A DNA stretch of 64,000 nt from Okeania sp. KiyG1 (GCF_014132355.1 NZ_BLZO01000070.1:1-64000); one strand, 5' to 3'. Positions 17,961 through 28,548 are shown, counted from the first letter of the stretch. Made by a program: numbers and translations. The notes: generated by a model not told the origin, from the sequence alone.

Positions 17961-20387
17961 TAACTTCTCCAACTTCGCCACCTCAACCCGAGTCTTCAAC
18001 ACAGAATCAGGATTCAAACTAATAGAATCAATCCCCAACTCCACCAACAACTTCGCAAACTCAGGATAATCACTCGGCGCCTGACCACAAATACCAATCT
18101 TACGCCCACACTCATGAGCAATAGTAATCGCAATCTTAATCATTCGCCTCACAGCATCATGGCGTTCATCAAAAATATCTGCTACCAATGCCGAATCTCG
18201 GTCTAAACCCAACACCAACTGAGTCAAATCATTCGACCCAATAGAAAATCCATCAAACACTTCAGCAAACTGTTCCATTAAAATCACATTACTCGGTAAC
18301 TCACACATCACATAAACCTGCAAACCATTCTCACCCCTCTCCAAACCATACTTAGCCATCTCCCCTAAAACCTTCATTCCTTCTTGAGGAGTACGACAAA
18401 ACGGAATCATCGGAATTACATTTGCCAATCCCATTTTATCCCGCACTCGCTTCAGCGCCAGACATTCCAAACCAAAAGCATCCCGATATTTAGGATGATA
18501 ATAACGAGACGCACCCCGCCAACCAATCATCGGATTTTCCTCATCAGGTTCAAACTGTTTCCCTCCCAATAAATTAGCATATTCATTACTCTTAAAATCG
18601 CTCATCCGCACAATAACAGGTTTCGGATAAAAAGCAGCAGCGATCGCTCCCATTCCATAAGCTAGGCGATCGACGAAGAAATCTGCCTTATTTTCATATC
18701 CCATAGTCAACTCAGCAATTTCTGCTTTTTCCCCCTCATCTTCCACTTCGTCAAAATGCAACAATGCTAAAGGATGCACCCCAATCTGATTAGCAATTAT
18801 AAACTCCAATCTAGCCAAACCCACACCATCAACAGGAAGTGCCGATAACCGAAAAGCCTCCTCTGGGTTGCCCACATTCATCAAAATCTGAGTGCGAGTT
18901 TCTGGCAAATCATCCAATACCGTTTCCACAACCTCAAACGGCAACAACCCATCATAAACTATCCCCACTTCTCCCTCAGCACAGTCAACAGTAACCGCCT
19001 TACTATTGTACAATAGTTTCGTAGCATTTTCGCAACCAACAATCGCCGGAATACCCATCTCCCGTGCAATAATTGCAGCATGACAAGTACGCCCACCTTG
19101 GTTCGTAACTATAGCGCTAGCCTTTTTCATAATGGGTTCCCAGTCAGGGTCAGTTTTGTTGGTTACTAATACCTCCCCTGGTTGAAATTCATAAATGTTA
19201 TCCTTATCCAGAATTATGCGTACTTTACCTTCACCGATCGCCTGACCCACAGAACGACCTGTTAACAACACTTTCCCTTTCTCCTGCAACTGATAACTAC
19301 GCAGCAGATTACCAGATTTTTGAGATTGCACTGTTTCTGGTCGCGCCTGAACTATATATAAACTCTCGGTGATGCCATCTTTTGCCCACTCAATATCCAT
19401 CGGCGTGTAACTACCGCGCACTTGGGAATAATGGTCTTCAATAATTATCGCCCAATGGGCAAGTTGCAGAATTTCATCATCACTCAGAGCAAACTGTTGT
19501 TGCTGTCGCTCTGGTACAGGTACGTTTTTAATGGAATTACCGCCATCATAAACCATTTTCAGAGCTTTAGTGCCCAGGCGTTTGTTGAGAATAGTACGGA
19601 AACCTTCCCTAAGAGTTGGTTTAAATACTAAGTATTCATCGGGGTTAACTGCACCTTGTACCACATTTTCCCCTAAACCATAAGCTGCTGTAATTAGGGC
19701 AGCATTTTTGAACCCAGTTTCGGTATCTATGGAAAACATCACACCAGAGGTAGCAAGGTCGGAACGCACCATTTTTTGAATGCCAACTGAGAGAGCGACA
19801 TCGAAGTGGTCGAAACCTTTGATAGTGCGATAAGAAATGGCGCGGTCGGTGAATATTGATGCGAAACACTTATGAGCCGCTTTGAGTACACTTTTGACCC
19901 CGTGAATATGGAGGTAAGTTTCCTGTTGTCCGGCAAAACTGGCATCTGGTAAGTCTTCAGCAGTGGCACTGGAACGCACAGCAACATCTGTGTCTTGACC
20001 GTAGAGATAACAAAGAGTTTCGTAGCTAAGAGCGATCACTTTTTCGAGTTCTGCTGAAAAGGGTGTATTCATTATCAATGCTCGTGCTTTTTTGCCCCGT
20101 TGTTGCAAATTTTTCATATCTTCAACATCAAGGTCGGCAAATAGTTGGCGTAGTTTGACTTCTAAACCAGCAGATTTGATGAAGTAACGATAAGCGTAAG
20201 CAGTGGTAGCGAAACCATTAGGAATATTGATATTTTTGGGGGTAAGTTGTTGCATCATTTCTCCTAAAGATGCGTTTTTACCTCCTACTAAAGAAATGTC
20301 ATTAATACTAACTTCATCAAACCACAATACTAAGCTTTTCTCTTTAGCAGTAAAAGTCTTGTTTTTAATTGTTAATGTTTTTAGCAT
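17946..20387 (-). CDS. ppsA: Phosphoenolpyruvate synthase
   Basis: 813 residues. It converts pyruvate, ATP and water to PEP, AMP and phosphate, a gluconeogenic step. An N-terminal pyruvate-phosphate-dikinase ATP-binding domain (LVGGKNASLGEMMQQL, RSSATAEDLPDASFAGQQ) is followed by the phosphohistidine domain (GGRTCHAAIIAREMG, swivelling histidine) and the C-terminal barrel (VMCELPSNVILMEQF, GSNDLTQLVLGLDRDS). Length fits the family. The last codons (AGT AGG GTT TGC TGA) coincide with the terminal sequence of repeat A, so the native end may have been slightly altered. Confidence 0.95.
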   Translation of the reverse strand: MLKTLTIKNKTFTAKEKSLVLWFDEVSINDISLVGGKNASLGEMMQQLTPKNINIPNGFATTAYAYRYFIKSAGLEVKLRQLFADLDVEDMKNLQQRGKKARALIMNTPFSAELEKVIALSYETLCYLYGQDTDVAVRSSATAEDLPDASFAGQQETYLHIHGVKSVLKAAHKCFASIFTDRAISYRTIKGFDHFDVALSVGIQKMVRSDLATSGVMFSIDTETGFKNAALITAAYGLGENVVQGAVNPDEYLVFKPTLREGFRTILNKRLGTKALKMVYDGGNSIKNVPVPERQQQQFALSDDEILQLAHWAIIIEDHYSQVRGSYTPMDIEWAKDGITESLYIVQARPETVQSQKSGNLLRSYQLQEKGKVLLTGRSVGQAIGEGKVRIILDKDNIYEFQPGEVLVTNKTDPDWEPIMKKASAIVTNQGGRTCHAAIIAREMGIPAIVGCENATKLLYNSKAVTVDCAEGEVGIVYDGLLPFEVVETVLDDLPETRTQILMNVGNPEEAFRLSALPVDGVGLARLEFIIANQIGVHPLALLHFDEVEDEGEKAEIAELTMGYENKADFFVDRLAYGMGAIAAAFYPKPVIVRMSDFKSNEYANLLGGKQFEPDEENPMIGWRGASRYYHPKYRDAFGLECLALKRVRDKMGLANVIPMIPFCRTPQEGMKVLGEMAKYGLERGENGLQVYVMCELPSNVILMEQFAEVFDGFSIGSNDLTQLVLGLDRDSALVADIFDERHDAVRRMIKIAITIAHECGRKIGICGQAPSDYPEFAKLLVELGIDSISLNPDSVLKTRVEVAKLEKLSRVC

Positions 20388-20759
20388 TGCTTTTATTTCC
20401 CCTAAAATTAAGCTGTTTCATCACGTTACGGTACAGCTTGGATACAATTTTTGTCACAAATTTATATTCAAGGCAAATCACTATATTTTTCCCTTGAAAA
20501 AGTTATTTATTGTTAATGATCGACAATCTATATCACATCGATTGCTAACAATTATTTCTTGATTTATAGTTGTGTATTATCCATCTATCTTATTAGAGAA
20601 ATTTTGTTAAAAACTTTTTCTCTATATTTATATATTAATTAAATTCTGTATAACCGACAACTTTTCTGAGGTATGCACCTTAGTTACCAAAAGTAAAAAA
20701 TTGTTGATAGGAGTAGTGTAGAGGTACTTATTACAAAAGATTAAGTGCTTTAATGATTC

Positions 20760-20967
20760 GGCGTTGCTGAATTGAAGTATGAATGCGCGGTTGTTTGGCT
20801 CTGGTCAAGCACCCGCGCATCCCCCGTTCAACAAAAAGCGCAGCAACATCTGGCTTCCCCCTTTTCAAGGGGGACGGGAGGGGGATCAAGGGGGACTTTT
20901 AGAGTTTTATTCCCCCCAAAATTGGGGGGCTAGGGGGGCTTGCATCATACCCAGAATCAGCAACGCC
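20760..20967. mobile_element. MITE-like element family C, copy 1
   Basis: 208 bp with terminal inverted repeats GGCGTTGCTGA / TCAGCAACGCC. The interior has AACAAAAAGCGCAGCAACAT, then CCCCCTTTTCAAGGGGGA and GGGGATCAAGGGGGACTTTT. A near-identical copy lacking the left terminal is at about 44822-44993. It is non-autonomous, with no transposase inside. Confidence 0.8.
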
Positions 20968-21104
20968 AATAATTCTTATAGAGGGGGTTTGACTACGACT
21001 CATCTGAGGTAGATACATTACTGAGACCTATAATTAAGCTTAAATAGAAATCAAATAACGATGGTTAATCCCTTTTTTTTAATCCCAACTATAGTTAAGT
21101 TCAT

Positions 21105-21315
21105 ATATAGCAGAAGGAAGAAGAAAGAAGCGGTGCGACCCCGCGTCCGCGTCAGACGCAAGCGGTCAGACCCCGCGACGACGACAGCTCGCTTGCGGAA
21201 CGCTGACCAACAGAGGGAATGCGCACCAAGAGAGGAAGAGGGAAGAAGGAAAAATATTGCTTTGTCTGGGTTTTAAGTTGTCGATCTGTCCTAACCTTTC
21301 CTTCGACTGCTATAT
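21105..21315. mobile_element. MITE-like element family F (ATATAGCAG...CTGCTATAT)
   Basis: Terminal inverted repeats ATATAGCAGAAGGAAG / CTTTCCTTCGACTGCTATAT. A shorter sibling is at 31098-31189, and a fragment (GAAGGAAAGGTTAGGACAGA) at 43749-43768. The centre carries a G+C-rich insert (GCGTCCGCGTCAGACGC). It lies in the gene-free stretch 20388-21848, which also holds family E (21419-21573), an inverted part of family A (about 21617) and a CCCCTACTC tandem (21787-21833). Confidence 0.7.
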
Positions 21316-21848
21316 TAAGTTTTTTTGGCGTTTTTACTTACATAAAAGGTATTAAATAACCTTTATATATCTGTAAAAATATTGATTTTAATCTCAAAAA
21401 TATAGCAACCGTCATTTCAGTTATCAGTTATCAGTTATCAGTTATCAGTACCTCTCTCTGCCTATTTGCGCAGCATTCCGCAGGAAAGTTAGAGGCTTGA
21501 AATATTGAACTTGATTTTTTTTCATCCCCTTGAAAAGGGAGTCTTGAGACCTTATTTTTTGGTCAGGTTAGTTAGAACAATTAGTGCGAGCATCTTGCTC
21601 GCGTTATAAATCATCATAATTAGGGTTTGCGGAAAAAGTCTTATGGGTAAGGGTAGGAGTGCGGTGAAAATATCAGGAACGCGAACGGACAAGATGCCCA
21701 TTCCACAAAACTATTAAAATAATCCCGCATTTATGCAACGCCGGAAATTCAGAAATAGAATAGAGAAAAAAGTAGAAAAATGCTCCCCACTCCCCTACTC
21801 CCCTACTCCCCTACTCCCCTACTCCCCTACTCCTGGATAATCAAGAAT

Positions 21849-23867
21849 CTAATTTGCCGCCGCCTCTGCTACAGTCGTAATTACTTCCTGGAATATCACC
21901 TCATCTTTACGAGGGTCCGCATGAGCAACCTTCACCTCTATGCGATCGCCCACATTGACAGACCGACCAAACCGCATCGCCAACTCTAACCCCAACTCTT
22001 CCAATAACACCAACCCTAAATTAATTTCTTCTTTCAACCACCTAATTATCAACGCTTGCCAAACCTCATCAGAATTACGTCGCAAATATTCCAGTCCCCA
22101 GTAACGGTTAGTACACCTTTCCACACTAGAAGCTTCTTTCACAGCAGGAACTAAACTCATTACTATTTCTTGCATCTGGTCTCGACTAAAAGGTAACTCC
22201 TCTCCTCGTAAATGAGCTTTAATTTGAAAGTGAGCCAATAGATCGCTATAACGCCGAATCGGAGAAGTAATCTGAACGTAAGTTTCTAAGGCCAAACTAG
22301 CGTGACGAGCTGGTATAATGCCCATTTCACTTTTAGGCATACATCTACGCATCGCACAAGACCGAACTGGTCCAGCAGGCAATAATATTAGTTCAGCCTC
22401 TGGTGGAAGTTCCGGTTGAGGTTGACTGCGATAAGGAAGTGGAATATCATGCTTTTGACCATATTTTGCCCCAACCTCTCCTGCCATAATCATCATCTCT
22501 GCCACTAGCTGTCTTGATGGTGAGTCGTCCAATACCTCTACTTTTACTTCCTCACCTTCAACTTTAATCACTGACTCTGGCATATAGATACTAATAGAAC
22601 CTTGTGACTGTCGCCACTGAAATCTTTGTTTAGCCCACTGGTCGAGGGCGTGAATTTCTGGCTCTAGCTGAATCTTTAACTGTAACATCTCATCTACATC
22701 ATCATAAGTCAGGCGGTAGGTTGGTTTGATTAAGCTAGCATGAATGCTGTAGTCTACAACTCCTCCACTTTCATCTAAAATAATGCCAAAACTCAAGGCG
22801 CTGCAAATTTGTCCCTGAATCAGACTCATTGGCCCTGTGGCCAACTCTGACGGGAACATCGGAATCATACCAGTGGGTAAATATAATGTAGTAGTTCTTC
22901 GCCTTGCGTCTAGGTCTAACTCATCACCAGGAGTAAGTAAACGAGTGGGGTCGGCAATATGTACCCATATCTTTTGTCGATCATCTTCTAAAAATTCGAT
23001 ACTGAGGCCATCATCTATTTCTTTTGTGCTTTCATCGTCTATGGTATAGACCTTTAGATGAGTTAAATCCAAACGGTTTGTATCTGGATCTGGCGGGGGA
23101 AATTGCAGGCAGCTTTGAGCCACTTCTAGTACCTTGGTAGAAAAATGTTTTGGAATCTGACTACGTCGCAGAAATAGATTTTCATGTTCGCTCCATATAC
23201 CTAGATCCATTAATAGTTGAAATGCTGCTTCTGGAGTTTCTGGTAATTCTAAGAGTCCCAAAGTATCCATTGCCTGGGTACGATTAGAAGCTTCTTCTCC
23301 ATAAGTCGCCAATTTTTCTATTACATCTAGGCGGTTATAATCGCTTGGTTGCCACTCTACCTCTTCTCCTGCTAGTCGGTTACGCACCCGGAGTAAAAAG
23401 TTTTCTAGTTCTTGTTGTTTTTGTTTTTGGACTTCTTGCTGATGTTTGATTTCTCCTACTTGAGCTACAGGTCGGGGTTCGTAGCGATCGCCTTTTTGCT
23501 TAAAGTAGAGTTTATCGTCTGATAGTAATATATACGCTGCATAACATTGGGCTGGTGTTTGTTCTGAAAATAGCAGTAAGGCCATTTCTTCTGGATTTAC
23601 TGTTTCTGATTCTTCTACCAGTAGTTCCCATGCTAATTCTATACTTGAAGGGTCTATATAAGTTTCTACTTCCTGAAGAAATTTGGGAATTTCTGATGAT
23701 TTGTAACCTTCTCCTGCTACTTCATAACTGATTTGTTTTGGAGGTATGCTGTGAGATTGACCATTTTCTTCGACCACGACCCAGTTTTTTTTACCGTCTG
23801 GACGTTCTGTGATAGCTAGTCGCCGTTCTCCATGCAATCTAAATTCAATTAATTTTCCCTTCTCCAC
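21849..23867 (-). CDS. rnb: RNase II/R family exoribonuclease
   Basis: 672 residues. A 3'-5' hydrolytic exoribonuclease: N-terminal cold-shock-like part, central RNB domain with catalytic acidic cluster TIDDESTKEIDDGLSIEF and VHIADPTRLL, further RNB motifs ALDQWAKQRFQWR and SPIRRYSDLLAHFQ, and a C-terminal S1-like tail (SVNVGDRIEVKVAHADP). It is last of the rpmG-rpsR-RNase group on the minus strand, an order kept in cyanobacteria, and is probably co-transcribed with them (158 bp gap). Confidence 0.92.
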   Translation of the reverse strand: MEKGKLIEFRLHGERRLAITERPDGKKNWVVVEENGQSHSIPPKQISYEVAGEGYKSSEIPKFLQEVETYIDPSSIELAWELLVEESETVNPEEMALLLFSEQTPAQCYAAYILLSDDKLYFKQKGDRYEPRPVAQVGEIKHQQEVQKQKQQELENFLLRVRNRLAGEEVEWQPSDYNRLDVIEKLATYGEEASNRTQAMDTLGLLELPETPEAAFQLLMDLGIWSEHENLFLRRSQIPKHFSTKVLEVAQSCLQFPPPDPDTNRLDLTHLKVYTIDDESTKEIDDGLSIEFLEDDRQKIWVHIADPTRLLTPGDELDLDARRRTTTLYLPTGMIPMFPSELATGPMSLIQGQICSALSFGIILDESGGVVDYSIHASLIKPTYRLTYDDVDEMLQLKIQLEPEIHALDQWAKQRFQWRQSQGSISIYMPESVIKVEGEEVKVEVLDDSPSRQLVAEMMIMAGEVGAKYGQKHDIPLPYRSQPQPELPPEAELILLPAGPVRSCAMRRCMPKSEMGIIPARHASLALETYVQITSPIRRYSDLLAHFQIKAHLRGEELPFSRDQMQEIVMSLVPAVKEASSVERCTNRYWGLEYLRRNSDEVWQALIIRWLKEEINLGLVLLEELGLELAMRFGRSVNVGDRIEVKVAHADPRKDEVIFQEVITTVAEAAAN

Positions 23868-24025
23868 ATTTATATATCCCTATAAATTTTCAACTGCCTT
23901 TGACTAGGTTGTGGTATTTTTTAGTTTGAGATTTTTTGACTTTGGCTTTTATAAGCATTTCCTGACGGAATGCTTTTTAACTTTTTCAGATTTTCCCAAA
24001 ATCTCAAATCTCAAACATTTTATCT

Positions 24026-24244
24026 TCAAGTTTCCCGATTAACGTAGGGTAATAAAGCTACTAATCTAGCTCTTTTAATACTTTTCGTTAAATCTCTTTG
24101 CTGTTTTGAAGTTAAACCAGTTATTCTTCTTGGCAGAATTTTACCTCTTTCTGTAATATATTTCTTGAGTAGTTCCACATCTTTATAGTCGATTGGATCT
24201 CCTGGTTTAATTGGTGATACTCTTTTGCGGAAGTAATTCGCCAT
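24026..24244 (-). CDS. rpsR: 30S ribosomal protein S18
   Basis: 72 residues with the S18 core [20 protein letters not shown], then [20 protein letters not shown] and [10 protein letters not shown]. It is a small-subunit platform protein that pairs with S6. It lies 74 bp after rpmG in the same direction. Confidence 0.97.
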   Translation of the reverse strand: MANYFRKRVSPIKPGDPIDYKDVELLKKYITERGKILPRRITGLTSKQQRDLTKSIKRARLVALLPYVNRET

Positions 24245-24318
24245 TTCTAATTATTTGTTAGTTATTTTTTGTTTACGTTTTAACTATTTACTTACTATTT
24301 TTAATACTCACTGAATTT

Positions 24319-24507
24319 TTACTTAATTTCTTTGTGAACTGTATGTTTATTACAGTGAGTACAGAATTTCTTCAATTCTAATCTTGAGGTTGTATTCCTA
24401 CGGTTTTTAGTTGTTGTATACCTAGACACACCTTGTGAACGTTTACTAGAATTAGTTCTACATTCTGTGCATTCTAGTGTAATAACAATTCTGACTCCTT
24501 TAGCCAT
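24319..24507 (-). CDS. rpmG: 50S ribosomal protein L33
   Basis: 62 residues. It has the zinc-ribbon cysteine pairs ECTEC and CTHCNKH and the family segment [20 protein letters not shown]. First gene of the rpmG-rpsR-RNase II group. Confidence 0.97.
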   Translation of the reverse strand: MAKGVRIVITLECTECRTNSSKRSQGVSRYTTTKNRRNTTSRLELKKFCTHCNKHTVHKEIK

Positions 24508-24540
24508 TTTTCAGTTTCCATGAATGTTAGACACAAATTA

Positions 24541-25074
24541 CTATCTTCTCACATAGCGCTTGGCTTCGTCAACTAGCCATCTTACCTTAATATCTAGGGA
24601 GTAACCACGCATTGTCCCTACTACTATTGTCTGAGCTATTCTGTCATGGAAAGCTTGTTGATACCTTTCAATATCTACCAAAGCTACTGTAAAGTCCAAA
24701 AATAAAGGCATTATTAGTAGTAATACAGCAGCATTTCCTGATGTTAAATTACTAATGCCTAACATGGCCAATGCACCAGATAATGCTAAAATTCCTTCTC
24801 GCTTTGATAGCTCTAGGATACCTGGATTTCTTTGGTATCTAGTATCTAAAACTTTCATATCTAGAGCATAGTGCCCTATACTCTGACCATGGTTTTTATG
24901 GACAACTAGCACTCGTGTTATTATCCAAAGTACCATAAAAAATAAAATAAACGTGAACCAATTATTGCTAATTATGGTACTCAAAAACCAAACTACTACA
25001 GCATCTATACTGAATGCTGCTGCACGACGGGATAGAGGTGCTTTTGGTAATTGGGGTATAATATTATCGCTCAT
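24541..25074 (-). CDS. RDD-family membrane protein
   Basis: 177 residues. It starts PLSRRAAAFSIDAVVVWFLS, the RDD signature (arginine and two aspartate/acid positions) in the first helix, with three to four hydrophobic segments and a charged C-terminus (VRWLVDEAKRYVRR). It lies 33 bp upstream of rpmG and is probably its operon partner. Function of the family is poorly defined (ion or metabolite transport has been proposed). Confidence 0.8.
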   Translation of the reverse strand: MSDNIIPQLPKAPLSRRAAAFSIDAVVVWFLSTIISNNWFTFILFFMVLWIITRVLVVHKNHGQSIGHYALDMKVLDTRYQRNPGILELSKREGILALSGALAMLGISNLTSGNAAVLLLIMPLFLDFTVALVDIERYQQAFHDRIAQTIVVGTMRGYSLDIKVRWLVDEAKRYVRR

Positions 25075-25474
25075 AAGATAGACCTTAATTATTTTTTGGT
25101 CTGGTTAGGAGAATATGTAACTGTTTTATTGGTTTTTGTTACTGTTCTATAATTTTATCATGCTTTTTATTTGTCAATTTTTCCGGGTTTTTCAGATAGA
25201 AGCTAATATACATAAGTTATTACTGGTAGCTATGGGTAGGGCTAATTTGATGGCTAAGTTAATAACTACTTAATAACTTGAATATGAAATTCAATCTAAT
25301 TCAATCTAAATTTTTACCGAAAAATTATGGTCTAAAGCATCCCCTTTTAAGGGGGTAAAAAAAAGAGCATATTCCATATTTCAATTCACTTTGCTTTCCT
25401 AGGTCATGCTGCGCAAACAGCTAGAGGTACTGATAACTGATAACTGACCTATAACTGAAATTACCGAAATATTG

Positions 25475-25600
25475 TGGGTATGCGCCTCCCCTTTTAAGGG
25501 GATAATAAATAAAAGTTTTCATGATTAGTCAATCCTCTTCTTTTCAAGGAGAGGTAATTCTAAATTCGCGCATTCTAAATTCTAAATTCTTGAACTCTTA
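25475..25600. repeat. Repeat family B copies in the 25-26 kb gap
   Basis: It reads GAAATTACCGAAATATTG, GCCTCCCCTTTTAAGGGG, then TCAATCCTCTTCTTTTCAAG and GAGAGGTAATTCTAAATT. A partial copy precedes it at 25316-25360 (TTACCGAAAAATTATGG, CCCCTTTTAAGGGG). The gap 25075-27463 holds no intact gene; only repeats and transposon remnants are seen. Confidence 0.7.
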
Positions 25601-25661
25601 TTTTGTGATCTCAACGTTGGTTGAAGACCCGCGCTCTCCCGAAGGGGAGCTAGGCCATGAA

Positions 25662-25819
25662 AACCAATCAATTTTGCGGCGCATGCCAATAGTGTGTTAA
25701 TCTTAAGTAAGGCTGCTGGGCTAGCAGTGTCAGTCTGTGGAGCGACCGTAAGACCAGAAAGAGGTTTGGCCTCGGAGGCAGGTGCTAGGAAGCAGAAAGT
25801 CCTGAACCGCGAGGTTTAG
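25662..25819 (+). pseudogene. TnpB C-terminal remnant
   Basis: An open frame ending at TAG 25817-25819 reads KAAGLAVSVCGATVRPERGL, then ASEAGARKQKVLNREV. This matches the degenerate tail of cyanobacterial IS1341-type TnpB (VRGVAGLAVNACGATVRP-like), which lies after the zinc finger. Everything upstream of it is missing. The coding end overlaps the putative omega-RNA, as it does in intact elements. Confidence 0.7.
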
Positions 25820-25863
25820 GAATCCCCCGCTGTCTCGTGAGAGCAGCGTCGGGAGGATGTCAA
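25690..25863 (+). ncRNA. Putative omega-RNA / right end of an IS200/IS605-type element
   Basis: The segment ends with GAATCCCCCGCTGTCTCGTG, a hairpin arm, and GTCGGGAGGATGTCAA, the form seen at the 3' end of TnpB guide-RNA scaffolds just before the guide begins. It overlaps the tnpB remnant. Whether it is transcribed is unknown. The sequence downstream (TATGTATAGTCACG) would be the guide segment. Confidence 0.6.
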
Positions 25864-25988
25864 TATGTATAGTCACGATCTTGAAAAAGGTTGTAGAAGA
25901 TAGGTTAATGCTTCTATTTTATGGGAATTAAACTCCAATAATTGCGGATAACGTAGGTAAAATGTGGATTTTTCAACCCTATTGTTTC

Positions 25989-26145
25989 ATTAATGGATAA
26001 TGGATAATGGATAATGGATAATGGATAATTATCTCTCCCTAAAAGGAAGAGGATTGACCTACTCCGAAAAAATTTATTTTTTTCCCTTGAAAGGGGAGGC
26101 GTTTAACCTAAATGGTTGAATTATTTAATTATTAATTATTCGGTA
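25989..26145. repeat. Repeat family B, inverted copy
   Basis: Starts with an AATGGATAATGGAT tandem, then TATCTCTCCCTAAAAGGAAG, CCCTTGAAAGGGGAGGCG and AATTATTAATTATTCGGTAA, the reverse of the copies at 13650 and 50850. Beyond it, 26146-26945 has no gene; an open frame there is only G+C-poor filler plus a C-rich repeat (CCTCCAGGGAGGGGTTAG). Confidence 0.7.
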
Positions 26146-26945
26146 AATATTACAAATAATAGATTTTAAGTAAATTTTTTTCACCCACAAGTTAAAGCTT
26201 AAAACCTAACATCTACTACCGAAAAGCTAATATAAATCTCCAAACATCAAAAATCAAATCAATTATTATCCATAAATTATCAATTATTTCTCCTTCCTGT
26301 TCCCTGTTTCCTCTTTTGTGGAGATGTCTAATAGAAACATAGCAAAACAAAAATAATATCGGAACAGAAAAACTAATAGTTAATGCTAATCTTGTTTTAT
26401 CTAAAAAAACACAACTGATTCCAAATTTCTAAGAAGTTGCATAGAAGAATATACTAATCACAATTGAGTGTAGCTCCAGATAGAAAAGTTCAGAACTTAC
26501 TTATCAATTATTGAAGCATTTTTCCAACAAAACCACTATATATACCATAGTGCTATAGTTTTAATCTACTATATGTAGTGCCTTTGCATAAGTGCTGAAG
26601 TTAGTAAATTTCATAATTATCAAACAGGATTGGGCCACGCAACCATGCCTTTTAAGGCGAAATATTTTTGGAGGGTTGCTCAAAATACCCGCTACAAAAA
26701 TAACTTCAGTAGGGGCGAATGGCCATTCGCCCCTACTTCCCTCCAGGGAGGGGTTAGGGGTGGGTTGACTTCTGACTTCTGACTTCATTAAGTGCCACCT
26801 AAGACAAAATAAAATTGGTATAACACTCAACACCTAATTTTGTGCCACTTTACATAAAATTGGTATAAGACCTAACACCTACGACCTACGACCTACGACC
26901 TAACACCCAATTCTGTGCAGCCTCACATAAAATTGGTTTAATTTA

Positions 26946-27279
26946 TTGACTTCTCCCCTGGCTGAAACCGAGGGGATTCTAAGTTGATACTATACAACAG
27001 GATAAATCCTTGTTGCTTCGTTTCTCATGATTCTGACCAAAGATATATTCTTTGGGGACAAGTCAAGATGCCCCTACACAGTCAGCTTAAGTAGGGGCGA
27101 ACGGCCGTTTGCTTCGCATAACTATCGTTAACGCCCCTACAGCTTTCTGCTTACTTTTGTCTAAACATTTGTATATCCAGATAATAGCAAAGGACAACTA
27201 AAGTTGTCTAGTCTAAACGACTCGCTTGTTTTCATCCTCCGGTTAAAACACGCTTGCTCTCAACGTCGCTTTTCGGTAA
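26946..27279 (-). mobile_element. tnpB-less omega-RNA element (family D), copy 1
   Basis: Read on the minus strand it begins TTACCGAAAAGCGACGTTGA and ends GAATCCCCTCGG, a short loop and CCAGGGGAGAAGTCAA, an omega-RNA-like 3' hairpin. Between them are TAGACAAAAGTAAGCAG and GGATTTATCCTGTTG hairpin arms. A second copy is at 41367-41664. No part of tnpB is present, so it would be a non-autonomous IS200/IS605 derivative. Confidence 0.65.
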
Positions 27280-27463
27280 AAAATATCTTTAATTTATTAT
27301 CAATAGACATCTCCAGAAAATAAACTTGCCCTTGATTTGCTATAAACTAGAGTTGTAAAAGTAAGTAAAAAAATCATTTTCCATGTTTTTTTCCTAAAAA
27401 AATCTTCCCTATTCCCTATTCCCTACTTTTACAAAAAGTCTATATATTTTTCGGAGATGTCTA

Positions 27464-28492
27464 ATGAAAGTCAACTTTAATATTGTTCGTCAGCATCAAA
27501 ATACTACTCCTAGAATTCAAACTTACACCTTAGAAGTTGAACCAGGCAATACAATTTTAGAATGCCTTAATCGGATTAAATGGGAACAAGATGGTAGTTT
27601 AGCTTTTCGTAAAAATTGCCGTAATACTATCTGCGGTAGTTGTGGAATGAAAATAAATGGTCGTTCAGCTTTAGCTTGTAAAGAAAATATTAGAAATGAA
27701 GTAGATAGACTAGAACAAATAGCTAATAATAGTAACAATAATTCTACTAATACTACTGCAAAATCTATTCCAGAAATAACTATTGCCCCTATGGGAAATA
27801 TGCCAGTAATTAAAGATTTGGTAGTAGATATGAACAGTTTTTGGCAAAATCTAGAAACAGTTGAACCTTATATCAGCACAAAAGCACGACAAATTCCAGA
27901 ACGAGAATTTTTACAGACTCCCACTGAACGAGATAAACTAAATCAAACAGGTAATTGTATTCTTTGTGGAGCCTGTTATTCTGAATGTAATGCTCGTGAA
28001 GTTAATCCAGATTTTGTTGGTCCACACGCTTTGGCCAAAGCTTATAGAATGGTCGCTGATTCTCGTGACAGTCAAATAGATAAAAGATTAGAAGAATATA
28101 ATCTTGACACAGCAGGAGTCTGGGGTTGTACCCGTTGTTATTATTGTAATTCTGTTTGTCCAATGGAAGTAGCACCTATGGATCAAATAGGTAAAATTAA
28201 ACAAGAAATTCTCGACCGTAAAGATCAACAAGCTAGTCGTTCTATTCGCCATCGAAAAGTATTAATTGATTTGGTTAAAGATGGGGGTTGGATTGATGAA
28301 CGAAAATTTGGTATTCAAGTAGTGGGTAACTATTTTAGAGATATTCAAGGATTATTGAGTTTGGGTCCATTAGGATTAAGGATGTTGGCAAAAGGTAAGT
28401 TTCCTTTGACTTTTGAACCTTCTGAGGGGACGGAAACTGTGCGATCGCTGATTGAATCAGTAAAAAATTGGACAATAAATCTACTGAAATAA
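27464..28492 (+). CDS. sdhB: Succinate dehydrogenase/fumarate reductase iron-sulfur subunit
   Basis: 342 residues. It carries electrons from the flavoprotein to quinone. The N-terminal [2Fe-2S] ferredoxin-like part has CRNTICGSCGMK and ALACK. The C-terminal part has CILCGACYSECN and GCTRCYYCNSVCPMEVAP for the [4Fe-4S] and [3Fe-4S] clusters. The C-terminal extension (about residues 290-342) is typical of cyanobacterial forms. No sdhA or membrane anchor lies nearby, as is usual in cyanobacteria. The start follows TCGGAGATGTCTA, a recurring intergenic motif, here giving GGAG about 9 nt before the ATG. Confidence 0.93.
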   Translation: MKVNFNIVRQHQNTTPRIQTYTLEVEPGNTILECLNRIKWEQDGSLAFRKNCRNTICGSCGMKINGRSALACKENIRNEVDRLEQIANNSNNNSTNTTAKSIPEITIAPMGNMPVIKDLVVDMNSFWQNLETVEPYISTKARQIPEREFLQTPTERDKLNQTGNCILCGACYSECNAREVNPDFVGPHALAKAYRMVADSRDSQIDKRLEEYNLDTAGVWGCTRCYYCNSVCPMEVAPMDQIGKIKQEILDRKDQQASRSIRHRKVLIDLVKDGGWIDERKFGIQVVGNYFRDIQGLLSLGPLGLRMLAKGKFPLTFEPSEGTETVRSLIESVKNWTINLLK

Positions 28493-28548
28493 TTCAGTAA
28501 TTTTATCTCCACTAAAAATCTTAAAAGCTAATCAAATTTATCAATATT

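Noticed and set aside
20779-21012. Open frame covering MITE family C (and its twin at 44822-45004)
   Set aside because: The two frames are similar only because the MITE DNA is the same; no start signal and no known protein.
24020-25074. Rho-independent terminators within the rpmG-rpsR-RNase group
   Set aside because: No hairpin with a T tract was found between the genes; spacing fits one operon.
26561-26833. 90-codon open frame on the minus strand
   Set aside because: It reads through a C-rich repeat and A+T filler; no family features or sensible start.
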